From Symsagittifera roscoffensis (lineage: Eukaryota; Xenacoelomorpha; Acoela; Convolutidae): a stretch of DNA of 64,000 nucleotides. Shown in pieces: positions 10,508-22,730 of the stretch (the first letter of the stretch is position 1; each line of letters starts with the position of its first letter). The notes under the pieces are model-generated. The model searched no databases and was not told the DNA's origin. It saw only the letters and a list, made by a program, of their open reading frames with translations. The stretch covers positions 19,851,623-19,915,622 of the forward strand of contig NC_087065.1 in the NCBI RefSeq assembly GCF_963678635.1, read 5' to 3'. The position numbers were made by a program, and so were the translations under genes.

Positions 10508-12486
10508 TGTCTTCTTTTATTTTTCACCAAGATTAAATAAAAATTTTGAAATTGTAGAAGGAAAATTATTTATTTAATGCGGCACAAAAACAATCAGAGT
10601 AGTTGTTTTAACAAGGGGCAAACAATCTTTTGAAATATTTTCAAATACCAAATTAACTAACAAAAATGTATTATTTTCGGTAATGCGTGAAATTGAACCT
10701 TGGTAAAAATAATTTCTACCCTCAAATTAAGAACCTCTGAGAAGTATTTATGGAGGCAAAATTTACAAAAAAATTGGTGAATTTACTTTAATCAGAAGAA
10801 GACACCAATAGGAATCTTTATAGTTAGCTATCCAATGAAATTTTCTTTCATTATTTTGCATTTTTAGTGGTTGGCTATAATGGTTTTATTTTGTTTAAAA
10901 ATGCGCCAAATAAAAACGCCTTTATTTCTATAGCTTAGTGTTTAAATTTGGCTTTTCTTTTCCACCCCACTTCGCCTACGCATCATTTTATATCAAATAT
11001 GAGATCAAATAAGTTTGCATTAGCATAATTAGTAGGTCCATATACCAATTTTGATGATAATCCGACATGTGAACAAAAAAATTTCAAGTCAAATTTCGCA
11101 GGTGTGGGGAAAAGGAAAATAACATTAAATTGAAAATGTTGGGAATCTGATATCAAACTGCTTCTATGGTTCAAATAAATCACTTTGCGTCGTTATAGGA
11201 TATTGAAAAAAGCCCCACCTACATGCAATAAACAACTTACCTCGCCAAAAGAACGAATTAGGCAAAATAAGTATTCGTCGAATTACTTGGGGTAATGAAA
11301 ATAGTAATTCGACCATTTGATCACCACCCCGTTTGATCACCATTTTAACGCGTGATGAGGATGTTAAGTAATTGAATTCATCGTTTTTGGAATCATAGGT
11401 TTTAATTTACAAGCCTCCATTACGTTTACAATTTCCCATTCAAACAATCTTTTTAGATCCCACTTTAACTTTCGGATTTAGTTGGATAATCTGAAAACTG
11501 GAAATAATATCGAGAAAATGGGAAGCCAGGTCGAGTGCGGAAGGTGTTGGAAGTTGGCCTTGCATTTAGTTCGAAATTGCTACCGCATAGCGAGGTAGTT
11601 GGTTATTCTTTTTGAGCTTCAAAGAGGCTGTAGGTTGTGGTTTGTAACCATGACTAACGGTCAAATGTTCGCTTAATCACTTGAATCTTTGTCAAGTATG
11701 TTCTTTCGGCCTCTTTCCTATTGCAAAGAATCAATTTTTAACAAGGTACAAGGGCAAACCTTCACTTGATAAAGTACAAAAAACTGGTCAAAAGATAGGA
11801 ATATTGTTTAATATATTTTCCACGCCCTCCTTATTGCAAAAAGGTGATAATTGTTACATCTTTGCTCCGATGATTGTCTTTGCTGTCCTTATAAGGCTGG
11901 CATTTCTATATTATATTAGGTACTATTATCAGGGGGAGGGTGTGGTTAGGAAGATTTTAAAAAACAAACTAACGCATTTTACAGTCGCATACAGTCAATT
12001 GGAGGTAAAAAATATTAAACGCATGAAAATTGACCTTGTTTCTACTCCCATTTTCTTTCGTCACAATTTGTTGTGCCTGAACAAGATTTAACAAATCAAT
12101 CAACGTTTTTAAGAAGAGTTTTTCCATTTGGAATCACAGAAATCAGTGAATTATAAAATGAAATTGCCCATCGAAGCGCACTCCGAAGTCTCTATCAGTT
12201 TTTCACTCAGTGCTCTGACGTACTTCAAAAAAATTAACTGAGGACGAAAATTTATTTGAGATATGGCTACGAATACATTAGTACATATACGGCCAACAGA
12301 AAAACAAGTTGATGGAAATTCATTGGAGTCACAAGTCAAGATTCATGCTTTCTGAATAACCAATGTTTGCCACAAACATACGACAGAATGTTCTGCCCGG
12401 AATGACATCGCAGAGCAAATCAAAGCTGGCCCAGCATTTTTACAGCAATACTTCGAAAACCAGAATTGTAACATAATTCAAACCCT
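10508..12486. other. Intergenic DNA, no supported gene
   Basis: AT-rich sequence upstream of the GPCR. Frames at 11681-12091 and 12151-12339 are low in complexity or have equally plausible overlapping frames, and I cannot support a gene. Confidence 0.5.
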
Positions 12487-12892
12487 CGGTTTGACAAAAA
12501 TGTTTATAATACAATTCCATAAAAAAGAATTGTATGAAAATGGTGTGACTGGTAGCATTTTTTCCATTCAGTGTAATTGTATGTTAAACATTTTTTCCAT
12601 TCAATGGAATTGCATGATAAACATTTTATGCTCCAAACAAAATTATGATTTTGATTGCCAATTTGATCTCATTTATTTAAAAACCGATTCTAACTCTTCT
12701 AAACTTATCCAAAAACTCTTATCGAAGTGTTTTTGAGAAAAAACTCTGTGGAAAAAAGGGTATCGTACAATTTTCATAAAAGGAAATTCTATGATAAGCA
12801 TAATTTCCACTGAGCACTTGCATGGAATTGTATGATCAACATTTTTTGTATAGAATTGTGTGATAAGCATTTTTTGGATAGAGATCAAACCG
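12487..12892. repeat. Fold-back repeat with CGGTTTGA ends
   Basis: The left end reads cggtttgacaaaaatgtttata and the right end, inverted, reads cggtttgatctctatccaaa then aatgcttatc. Between them aattccat/atggaatt and gataagcatttt motifs recur in both orientations at least five times. It is a divergent member of the family at 7362 and 63011, with different outer ends. Confidence 0.55.
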
Positions 12893-13447
12893 AATTTGAC
12901 AAAACTGAGCCATCTAAGCTCATAGTCTCCATAAATGACTTCTCAGTTTTGGATGTTTGATCATTAAGAGTTTTACTATCAATTTTTCAGCGCAATATCC
13001 TAGAAATACTAGGGCTTACTATACTAGAAAATTTTTATTTAGTTTTCAAATGTATCCAGGTAAACAAATCTCAGATCAAATCTCAGCACAAATCTCAGGT
13101 CTCAGAAATGTACCCAGGTAATTGCAAAAAAATCGGCAGAGTTTGGTTGATGATTTAGTAATGTTATGGTTACAGTCTTGCAAATTTTGGGTATGATTTT
13201 GGTCTGATTTAGTTTTGCCTTTGTCTTGCAGTACAGCGACTTCCATAGAGTACGTCCGATTTTTGGTGGAAGAAGAATTTTTAATTTTTGCATTGTTCTC
13301 AGTTTTTTTTTGAAAAGAGGTGTCGTCAATTATGCCTTATTGACTTATATTATATAATTAATTAGTTTTTTCATCACACCACGCAGAAGAAATGTCCCTA
13401 TTTACGAAAAGAAAAAAGTTAAATTTTTTTTAAGTTTTTTTTAATGT

Positions 13448-13495
13448 AGTGGGAACATTCTGTGCTACTCGCACAGCAACCGTCAATCCTTGTTT
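13448..13495 (+). repeat. 3' end of a Helitron/Helentron-like repeat (second subfamily)
   Basis: The order is gtgggaacattc, then a hairpin (ctgtgctactcgcacag), then about a dozen bases ending cttgtt. The same order (GTCGGAA..TTC, hairpin, tail, CTTGTT) is seen at 21196-21242, reversed at 8717-8763, and with a different hairpin in the family at 51227. The 5' part of this copy is not delimited. Confidence 0.4.
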
Positions 13496-14875
13496 ATTTT
13501 TTGGCTTGTTTTTTTTTGAACGATTTGTCTACTGCTTGAGGATGTGAAACACTTCGAGTACGGTTTTTTGAACCATATCATATGCATCAATTCATCGTAA
13601 ATTTATTATTGGGCCTGAAAATTCACCAAAAAAGCTAGAAGTTGTAAAACAATGGGCGGAAAAAACATCAATCAGCTAAAGTCAGGAAAAATTAGCTACA
13701 AACTGAAAAAAGCAGAAAATAATTTTATACAGAGGTTAGCGCCTTATTGAGTCTGTCGAATATATGATCAGAAGCATCCAATTTTTGCGACACTGCGAAC
13801 ACTTTTTCGAGAATTCTTTTTTTCGTATTTGAATCGTAAATAGAAAATCCTCAGTATGACGCCACACTCAAAACCTACGAGGTACTTGAACAGTCTTGAA
13901 AAATTTAGCCTGTAACTCAGATTCTGTCTGGCGAAGGGTGCATTTATTTGTTCTGTCTGTTTCCAGCACCCGTAATTTACGATCAATTATTAAAACTGAT
14001 ACAAATTTAGAATTTTCAATATCAGATTTTAAATTTCTATTAAAACGGTTGATCGAATTTTTTTATAATCATGAAATCACTGTTTTTAATAGCAAATAGG
14101 AACTATTTTTTAAATTGTTGTATTCTAAAAATGATCCACTGAGTTTTGAAAAAAATTTCATTGAGTTCTTAAGCAACCAAAATACACAAGTTAGTCGTTC
14201 TGCGCTAACCACAAAGTTTTCTATAGTTAACAAGTTTTAGTTTTAAAAAGTAGAAAGTTTCCAACAGTCGAAAAAAATACAGATACTTTGTGCTCGGTGT
14301 GGTTTTCTGTTCGTAAATTTTATTCTTTTTTTACATAAAAAGGGATGTTCAAATTTTGTCAGTAGGGCCGCCGATTTCGGATATTTGTTGCGCTATTCAG
14401 CAATTTTTTTCTATTTTCGGGTACTTTAACGGGAAAGCCCTAATAACGCGTTAATAGATTTGATAATTTCTAATAAGTGTTTAGTGTGCTAAAATGATTT
14501 GCTTTGAAAAATTATATCAATTAAAATAAGTAATAATTTTTAACTTTGTACAACGTTTTAACAAAAACTAATTCAGAGAATTAAAAAGGGCGTCATATCA
14601 TCCAGGCTCACCTAATATAAAAAAAATATGGTTCTAATTATGTCAAAATTTGTCTTTTTTTTTCTGATAAGGGATCAAACGTACAATTACCTCCTATAAT
14701 ATTAATGTATTTTTTGAGGAGAAATTATGAGTAATGCGATTTTTTTCAAAGTTAACTAATTTCCTGTTTCGTGCAGTTGCTACGTATTGCGTTCGATAAT
14801 TTTTTACTTTTCACATAAGATTTTATTTATTTAAGTTTTCTTTACTTTTACTATACTTTGAAAACTCCATCGCCT
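13496..14875. other. AT-rich DNA, no gene seen
   Basis: No supported gene. The short frames at 13768-13986 (minus) and 13896-14099 (plus) overlap each other and have no splice context or motif. Confidence 0.5.
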
Positions 14876-14879
14876 TTTT

Positions 14880-15270
14880 TAACAACCTCCTTCTCCAGTT
14901 TAGCCCCCACAGTTTACCCCTCGTCAGTAATACCCCCGCCCCTTCCCTCCGCCCAGTTTACTCCTCCTCAGTTTACCCCCTGGGGGGAGTAAACTGTCTT
15001 TTTTCTGATAAAAAAAGAACAGAAAAAAACTTGAGTGAGGGGGTTAATAAAGAGAATGGGGGTAAATAGGTATTGTTCACACTGAGTAACCCCCGTCTTT
15101 GTTCAATGGTAAACAAACTGGTGGAAGGGGGGTGTAAACTGTAATATGGGGGGCTGGGTTTGGGGGTAAACTTTTAGTAAACGTAGGGATAAACGTTGGG
15201 GAGTGGGGGGAGGGGGGTGAAAGGAGTTTGGGCATATGCGGATTGGGGGCACAGTGAGGGGGGTTAATTT
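14880..15270. repeat. Strand-asymmetric C-rich then G-rich tract with GTTTAC/GTAAAC motifs
   Basis: The left part is C-rich (cagtttaccccctgg) and the right part is G-rich with many runs of four to six G (ggggagtggggggaggggg). agtttac and gtaaac recur on opposite sides, and around 14968-14997 cagtttacccccTgggggg flows into an inverted agtaaactg. It has hairpin and G-quadruplex potential. The apparent frame at 15077-15298 is a proline-rich artefact of these runs. Confidence 0.6.
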
Positions 15271-15349
15271 GAGTAGGTTTAGATTGCAAGAAGGCCATGA
15301 GTAAAACAGAAATGTTGCAAGATTTGCTTATGATTTGGCAAAAAACTGT

Positions 15350-15545
15350 AATTCTTATAATCCGTTATAATCAATAATAATGAATTTTAAATAGATTATA
15401 ATTATAATGGATAATAATGCATTGTGTTTTTACGAAAATAATCTACTATAATGACAATATACATCAATTAAGTGTTCTAAATTCGCAACAATATTGGATT
15501 AAAATAACAAAATTTTAGACAACAATTTTCCATTATAATCGATTA
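15350..15545. repeat. Cluster of TTATAATC/GATTATAA motifs
   Basis: Short palindromic AT motifs (ttataatcc, cgttataatcaataataatg, attataatcgattattatc) are repeated in both orientations. The same motif fills the MITE at 17387-17639 and recurs at 17730-17800, so this may be a degraded relative. No terminal repeats were seen here. Confidence 0.45.
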
Positions 15546-17383
15546 TTATCTATGGAAGTGCGGTGCAGGAAATGCAATCCCGCCTAAAAAATTTAAAAAT
15601 CAATTTTTGAGCGTTTTTGTGAAATGCATATTTTTGTACGGTTAATATCTTATAATTAACAATTTTGTAATACAAGATTGAATTGTAGCTCAGCAATTTA
15701 ATTGACAAGGTTTTTTCCAAATTTTTAACAGTATCAAAAGTTTTAGAAAAAACAGAAGTGATATTAGTTCCAAATTTAATTGTTGTTCTAACTTTGAAAA
15801 AAACCAAGACTATTTTTTTCAGGTTAAATTTTGTCTCCAGACAGATTTTGATAGTTGAAATAGCCGCTTGTGATGATTATTTTGGTACCACTATGAAGAA
15901 ATTATGAATTTCAGTTCATCACCTACTATCGTTTGTAGAGCTTAGAGTTACTTAAAAAGCATGATTTTGAAAAACAAAAGACCGCTCTAAATCCTGGATT
16001 TTTTGACAGCGAGTACAAAACACCAAAAATCCCACGGAGAGGTCATTTCAATTTGTGTTTGCGAAATCAAATCAATCATAACTACACGCAATTTGAAGCA
16101 AATAAAGGGGATAAAAAGTCTTGACTTGATGCATGGAAGATTTCCAGGATGAGACAAAGATGAGATCATTCATTACCACACCACTTCAGAAACTTTGAAA
16201 ATGATCTAATTTCCATAGCCCTTGTCCCTGGAATAGATTTTAATATTTTTTTATTTTTTAAAGACTTATATTATACATTAAAACATTTGATCGGCTTTCA
16301 GCCTGTTAAAATTTACCTAGAGTTCACAACCAATGCGGGCTAAAAGACAAAAATTTAACCATGATTCTACTCACAAAAACGTGTTTTGACCTTTAAAGCG
16401 CATTTTTAGAGACAAAAGTTAATAAATTTTACTGTCATTAACAATTTGTCATTGGGTTACACTGTTTTATATCTAAGTTTTTTATCTTGTTTCGTTTTTT
16501 TTATAGGAAGTCAGAGGCTCTGCACAATTTTGGTTGCGCTATCAACCGAGCTTAGCGTCATAATAGTCTAGATATTCAAGTTTTGTGTCCTGAACGAGAT
16601 GTTTTTTTTTTTGTAAAATTAGGTGTGAAATTGTATTTCTTTCATTAAAAATAGAAGTTTTGCTTCCGTTTAGACCTTTGCCTTTGATTCATTTGCTCAG
16701 GCATCAACCGTTGCGCTGTTTTTATCAACTTTAACTAATTTTTCTTTGCTTTACAAAAACTCAAAACTTAGACCTGATCTGCTTAAAGTTATATTTATTT
16801 CATATATTGTACAGATGTGATCTATGCTTCATTTTCAGATCTTGCAGATATGATCCATGTTTAAGATCTGGGACAGACAGGGATTTCTTCAAAACTCCAG
16901 ACCTGCTCAAGATCGGAATCAAACCTACTCACGTGTGGACCTAGCATGCACAGTTCAGATCTGGTTCAGAACTGCTCAGACCTAGAACTGGTCTGCTATG
17001 ATCTATACAAGATAAGATTTGAGAGGCACTACTGATCTTTTTCCAGAGTTATACTAATCTTTCCTACGACCCAATAGTTCAGGTCAGTTTAAAATGTTCA
17101 GGCCAAAAATTTCCATTCAAATACTGCCAATTCGAATTCTTAACCTGATTGAAATAACCTAAGAAATAAATTAATTTGAAAAAAAAAAACAGCGACTGGT
17201 ACTCTAGCGTAAAACTAAGTAACGCTTACCCATGATAATAACTGAGTGGGATACTAGTTGAAGTTATATATGAGCAAAAAGATGCTGAAAAAAATAGTTT
17301 CTAAGTGAAATAAAACTATACTTTTAAGCGGGATGATAAACAAAATTATACAAAAACAAATGGAATTACAAAAATAGATTTGG
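15546..17383. other. Intergenic DNA with a CAGATCT/CAGACC motif cluster
   Basis: No gene supported. From about 16755 to 17060 cagatct, agatctg, cagacctg and tgatctat recur irregularly, suggesting a diverged short tandem repeat. A good-looking splice acceptor at 16504 is followed by only 18 codons before stops and is not called. Confidence 0.4.
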
Positions 17384-17386
17384 TTA

Positions 17387-17639
17387 CCCGCACTCAGTAA
17401 ACAGAGAAAATAATCGATTATATTATAATTATAATCGTACGTTTAGTAAAATTATAATTAATTATAAGCGCCAATTTTAGGTGTTTAAACAATTTAAAAT
17501 CCATTATAAGGATAACATTTTGGTGACAATTTAATAAATTATAATCAATTATAATTGATTATAAGTTTTCCTAAAAGCTCTTATAATTGGTTATAATCCG
17601 TTTTTCTATCAAAATATTATCTCAAATACTGAGTGCGGG
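17387..17639. mobile_element. MITE with 13-bp perfect TIRs and TTA target duplication (Harbinger-type candidate)
   Basis: CCCGCACTCAGTA at 17387-17399 is exactly inverted at 17627-17639. TTA flanks both sides (17384-17386 and 17640-17642), fitting the TWA duplications known for PIF/Harbinger elements. The interior is built of TTATAATC-type palindromes. It is too short to code. A single end (gagtgcgggttaa) recurs near 53167. Confidence 0.7.
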
Positions 17640-17854
17640 TTAGTTTTTGTGATTGGCGACCCAGTGGTTCGAATTAGCGGCCTCATATACCTAGTATCCA
17701 ACACAGCAATTCTCTCATAATAAATTATAACACAGTAAACCTCTCATAAATTATGATCTCTCATAATCTATTGTACTCTATTATAATGGATTGTAATTTA
17801 GCTATTCTGCATGAAAATACAGTAAAAATCAGTAAGAAGTAAGAATCAGTAAAC

Positions 17855-18060
17855 CAGGGGCGGATCTAGGATTTTCGCGTGGGGGTCTCCTAAACCGTAT
17901 AAAGGTTGAATAGATTGTTCCAAGCTCCCCCAAGGCATTAAAAAGACTCTTTTTTTGTCAAATTTATGCGCCGCAGGCAAAATTTTGAGAAAAAAAAACG
18001 AGCCAAAAAAGCGTTTTTAGGCACTTTTTGTAAAACATTTGACAAAAAAATTGCTTTTAA
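17855..18060 (-). mobile_element. Truncated hAT-like MITE (CAGGGGCGGATC family)
   Basis: It starts with the family terminus CAGGGGCGGATCTAGGATTTT and continues with inverted versions of internal blocks seen at 37444 and 39077 (gcgccgcaggcaaaattttgag). It loses similarity near 18060. A second partial block of the same family (tgcggcgcag...ctttgggagagctcgaaaaatc...ggtcgac) is present in forward orientation at about 18480-18675. Confidence 0.65.
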
Positions 18061-18863
18061 AAAACGGCGGCTAGTTATGTTCATTTCATGTTCACATTGT
18101 TCAAAAGTAAGTTTGCTTTACGAATATGTTAGCGCTCTTTCGTTTCAATGAAGCGTTAATTTTTCAGTTTTTGAAATCTTTGTACCTGAGTGAATTTTTG
18201 AAAGTTTAAATTAGACTGAAAAATCGGCTTTTCGCTTTGGTTTTTGTGTTCAAACTTTTCAACTTTTCACAAGTCAACTAATTACAAAAAAAATCAAAGA
18301 CCTTTGATTTGCGGACGCATTTATTTTGGAAATAACAACACATTGTTATTCACCTATAAAAAATATAAGAAATTAAATAATCATTAATTTGTCACCGCCA
18401 GCGAGCAATTAGATTGGTTCTGTTTTGAATCCGTTGAATTTTTTTAGAGTCCACCTTTGTACTATCTTGAGATATCCATTTTTGGTGAACGACCCTAAAA
18501 TTATTCGGGCTTTATAACGCCTTTGTTGGCCTATTTTTTCAAAATTTTACCTGCGGCGCAGAAACTTTGGCCAAAATCGGGACTTTTTAGTGCTTTGGGA
18601 GAGCTCGAAAAATCAGTTTGATCGACCTAAAATAAAGGTCGACAAAATTTTCGGAAATTTTTGAAAATTCGTCGTTTAATTTTATAAAAGTAAAATGTAC
18701 CAAAAATTGTTTTAGAACCATTAAATTAATAAATGTATGTTTCAATTTGTTTGAGTATCAAACTTTTTCCAATAAGTTCTTGTATTTTCCGAAAAAGGAT
18801 ACATTTAATAAATGAAACTAACTGTTTATATTAATATTTCAACGTAATTGTTTTTAAATTGTA

Positions 18864-19042
18864 TCATTGACTTTTGACTACCGACTCAGATGACTTTTCA
18901 GAAGGTGGGGGTACTGAAGATCTTCTGAAACTTTCCGACTGGAGGTCGTAGAGTGAGTACTGGTTCGCTATCATTTCGTCTCTTCGACGCAAATCCTCCA
19001 GAATTGCTGCATTTGGCGACAGATTGGAGTAAGTTGCACTCA
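18864..19042 (-). CDS. Terminal exon of a large-intron gene (exon 5 of those found)
   Basis: This segment is not an ATG-started frame but has strong exon signals. On the minus strand TTTTTTATTTCAG precedes 19042. The frame, entered with two bases, runs 58 codons to TGA at 18864-18866. The product is polar and non-repetitive: ATYSNLSPNAAILEDLRRRD near the start, then a Ser/Pro/Glu-rich end finishing VVKSQ. Its entry phase equals the exit phase of the exon at 35889-36129. I infer it is the C-terminus of the same gene. No domain is recognised. GC content and codon use stand out from the surrounding AT-rich DNA. Confidence 0.6.
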
Positions 19043-19692
19043 CTGAAATAAAAAATACCTACCTGCCTGTGAACTCAATAGTTGTTTAGCTAATCTATAC
19101 CTTTCAAGCCCACAATTTTTTATGGATATTTAGCCCAGCCTTTGAAATCTTTGGGCTCCACAATATAAACTGCTCTACCGTTCTAACAATTTTGATAGTG
19201 CAGAATAATGACCTTTCTTATAATTGGAAGCCGAAAATAGTAGGGAATTATTTGTAATGAGAAAAGGAATCTGGGCTGATAAATACGGCGGTGAACTTAA
19301 TCAAAAGACTCCACTGGCCGTTAAGAATCTACTGGGAACTTTCAGCTCCAGTGACATCTGAACGGACAGGGCAAGGCAACAAGGCAGTTTTAGAGGTCCC
19401 AAAGGAAGTCTCGCAGTTGACAGTTATGCAATACGTCTTTGTTATGCAATACGTTATGAACTGAGCAATGCGTCTGTCTTTGTAACTTTGATGACGTGCC
19501 TCCTTCACTGAAAATTACTCAAAATGCTATTTGGCCAAATCACGAAATCATACCAAGTTGTAGCATACAGTACAAAGCGAGCCAGATAAATCTCAACTTC
19601 GGACACAACTCCCCGGGTTCAGTTGGGATAACTTCAAAACACTACAGTAGCGACTACTGGATGGCCAAATTAAGCATTTGCAGAACAAATTT
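19043..19692. other. Intronic or intergenic DNA with a possible 34-codon frame
   Basis: A plus-strand frame at about 19258-19362 (MRKGIWADKYGGELNQ..., ending SSSDI) is unusually GC-rich for its surroundings. It has no motif or splice support and could be a gene remnant. Nothing else is seen. Confidence 0.25.
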
Positions 19693-20222
19693 TTGTTCAG
19701 ACTTTCGTAACGAAAGTTACGGAATATTTGTGCTCGGGTTGGTTTTCTTTTCTTCGGACAAATTTCGAATTTCTTACCAGCCATTTTTGACGGAAGTGTT
19801 TGTATATCATTCAAAACGTATTGCTACCCTGAGCTTAAAGTTGAAACAATTTTTTACCTGTGATCATTTTTTGTAAAGTTAGGAGGATTTAAATATTGCC
19901 ATTTTTGCCAATTTGGGACAGTTAATGCGCGATAAATTTTGCGCTATTAACACGTAAGCGGAGATTTAACCGCTCTTACAAATCGTCCCAAATCGGTTGG
20001 AGGAAGCTTTTTCGCCATAAATGATTTGTCACTAGGAACGAAGTCTATAAATTAGAATTTTATATGGCGTAAATGGGGGGATGTTTTTCACAAAAAATCT
20101 CAAATTAAAAATAATAATGCATTTCATTTTATTACATTTATTTTTTTCATTATAATACTGCTCCAAAGAACTTAAAGTCGGTGAAAATTTTTAGGGGTTC
20201 GCCCCGATACGAGCAGTCTTGT
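19693..20222 (+). mobile_element. Helitron/Helentron-like non-autonomous element, copy 1
   Basis: It begins ttgttcagactttcgtaacgaaagt (a palindrome near the 5' end) and ends ggggttcgccccgatacgagcagtcttgt. It aligns along its length with the copies at 51227, 37990 and (reversed) 28183. It contains the internal cgcgataaattttgcgctattaacg palindrome-like block shared by the family. No coding capacity; the 126-codon frame crossing it is chance. Confidence 0.65.
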
Positions 20223-21195
20223 CATTTTTTAAATTTGAGTCTTGGGAGCAGTCTTGTTTTTATTTGATTTCATCGTGCTGATAGCATAAGTACAAACATG
20301 AAAAAGAATATTGCGTCTCAACGAAAGTGATCACGTGTATTCTGTTGTCTGCAGTGCAAGTTTGAGTGAAGATCCAAAAGTTGAAAATAATTTGACAAAA
20401 GGATATATTACTCGACATAATGAGATAATTGAATGAGATACCTAATTTTGCTCGGAAATTTAAAAAAAAACAGAAAACGAAAAAACTAAAACACATCTGA
20501 AGTTAAATTTCTTTTTTATACCTAACGAGATGCAAAGTATAGCTTTTTACCTTGTGGGGTAGAAATTTTCAAATTTTAAAAAGCTGTCGGAACTTCTGAG
20601 ACATCTCCCTGATACAAACCATCTTTTTATATATATTTTTAATAGAAACGGACCTTTTTTGTTCAAACCATTAAAAATGGTGGGGAACTTTGTATTCGGA
20701 TGTATTTCAATTTTTTTTCAACGCAGAAGCAGCTACCATTAATATTGAACGACATTAAAAAAATTTCGAAAAAAAATTCCTAGTGTTGAAAAAAACCGGT
20801 TTGAAATTTTTGTCTTAATTTGAGCGATTAAAGCAAGCAAGCTGGCTTATAACACCTTAATTAGAAGAAATTTAAAATTTGAGCCCTAAAAATTTTAAAT
20901 TAATTAAGTAAAATTAATTTTTGAGGTTATGTAGCTCCATTCTGAGAACCAAAAGTTTCAAAAAATATGAAAATTTTCTGCACAAATATTTTTTAAAAAA
21001 GTATTTGAAATCTTTCGATTTTTTATTTTTTTGTTTTTGTTGTCAATTTTCTAAAAATGTTTGTGTTTTATTTGCCTGTTTTACCATGAAGGTCAATTTT
21101 GCCTAAAATAGAGTTTTATATCAGATTTTTTATCACCCCACACAGAAAACTAATTTGGAAAAAGGCTTTATCTAGTAATTTTTTTTAAAGAATAT
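20223..21195. other. AT-rich DNA, no gene seen
   Basis: Long A/T runs. A stray copy of the family terminus gagcagtcttgt lies at about 20246-20258. No gene found. Confidence 0.5.
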
Positions 21196-21242
21196 GGTCG
21201 GAAAGTTCTGTGCTACTTGCACAGTAACCGGCTATCCTTGTT
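21196..21242 (+). repeat. 3' end of a Helitron/Helentron-like repeat (second subfamily)
   Basis: ggtcggaaagttc is followed by the hairpin ctgtgctacttgcacag and the tail taaccggctatccttgtt. It has the same architecture as 13448-13495. Confidence 0.4.
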
Positions 21243-22730
21243 CTAAATCTGTTTCTTTCTCTAGCTCGAACTTAGGAAAAGAAACAATTTAGCTGTGATT
21301 ACAAACTCACAACTGTAGTGATTATTTGTTGTGGTGAAGTTTTCGCCCTTCGCAGCTTCCCGTTAAGCCGACATAGGCGGCGAGTAAAACAACGCTGTTT
21401 TCAATTCCAAATTGAACTACGGCAAGCAATAGTTGATTGAAATCTACTCCAAGTAAATTGGACTTTGAGAGCAAAGCCAAGAATAATTTTACTGCAAGTT
21501 AACGTGTATATTCTACCCCGCACTGTCAAAAATGGGCCAGGATCGATTTAAGTATGAAAAGAGTTGGAAAAAATAATTTGAGGTAATATATCTTTTTATC
21601 TTTGATTTGAAGTAGTAAATATCTTTAATAAGATTTAAAAGATTTTTGTCACAAACTGTTATTTCGATCGACCGAAAACACTACGTTGTCATTTTTCTTT
21701 ACAGCCTGATTGTTGAGTTACCACATAGCGCCGTCAGAAGTTTTTCTTAGTTAGCGCCGTCAGCAGCCAGGATAACCAAACCGATATAACAATACCAGTA
21801 TTCTGGGAAACATCGACTACAGACTCACTATGGCTTTTTAAAAAATAGTTGGTTCAAGTCTTGATGGCAGCCACGAGGAAGTGGAAAGTAGACCCAAACA
21901 TTAAATTTGAGCCACGGACCAATTGATTGTTAGAGCAGCTACCAATACTGTGGCGCCCGTTAAACAGAAACGGCACCCAAGGAGGCAGCCAGACTGGAGA
22001 AAAAACAGGATAACAAATAATTGTGTAGGGGCGGCTAAAAAACAGCCAAAGGAGTACAAAAGCTGCTGCAACAAATCAAAAAAAGTACTGGTTTTTCGAT
22101 TTTTTTGCCTCTGGGAATTGAACAAAAAAAACGGACGAAAACAATTCTAAAACATCTATCGGCCGAAACAACTGAGTGTTCTGGAAATATAACTAAATAA
22201 CTAATTAGAGATGACTAAGTGACAAGAAGGGGAATTATAAGGTGATCATACAATTGTTATATATTACGAGCTGGTAAATATAATGTACTAATACAGAAAC
22301 GAAGTTACCGTCAATAAAAACAAAAAAACTACCCAAAATGTAGCGTGACAAATGATTATCAACAACAAACGGGAGACATAAACTTGGCAGAAGAGGGACG
22401 AAAACAAAACCTAACATGAAATGATCCTCAAGATAAAAGTAACCGTGCGAAAAAAAAAGTTTTCAAAATTTTGTCAGCTAAAAGCAAAGTAATTCAAAAA
22501 CGGCTATTTGCCAAACCACTTTGCGAGATTGTGACAACCACAGTTTATGTCTATCAAAAAGAAGACAAATTAGGTGGCAAAAACTGAAGCATACATTGAA
22601 CCAAAATGAGGTAAGAAGACAACCAACAAATATTTTTTGCCAGAAAAACAAAAACGAATAATCCGATATAATTGTTATTCACATGCCTGTTGATAGAGTT
22701 AGTCAAGTATCATTCAAGTTGGAACATGGC
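21243..22730. other. Mostly unassigned DNA; possible coding remnant at 21870-22150
   Basis: Around 21870-22150 two overlapping plus frames are Lys/Arg/Gln-rich and GC-richer than their surroundings (one starts MAATRKWKVDPNIKFEP and stops). They share no recognised motif and have no clear splice sites. tagcgccgtcag occurs twice near 21727-21770. No gene is supported. Confidence 0.3.

Noticed and set aside
11681-12091. 136-codon plus frame
   Set aside because: Low-complexity composition, no motif, no splice context.
12150-12490. Plus-strand frame interrupted only by TGA codons, considered as a recoded or decayed gene
   Set aside because: Two overlapping frames are equally plausible and neither has a motif; TGA-only interruption over so few stops is weak evidence.
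15077-15298. Proline-rich minus frame
   Set aside because: Product of G-run repeats, not of coding selection.
16504-16566. Strong acceptor followed by an open frame
   Set aside because: Only 18 codons to two stops and no partner exon in phase could be shown.
19496-19876. 126-codon plus frame
   Set aside because: It crosses the border of the Helentron-like repeat at 19693 and is not open in the other copies.
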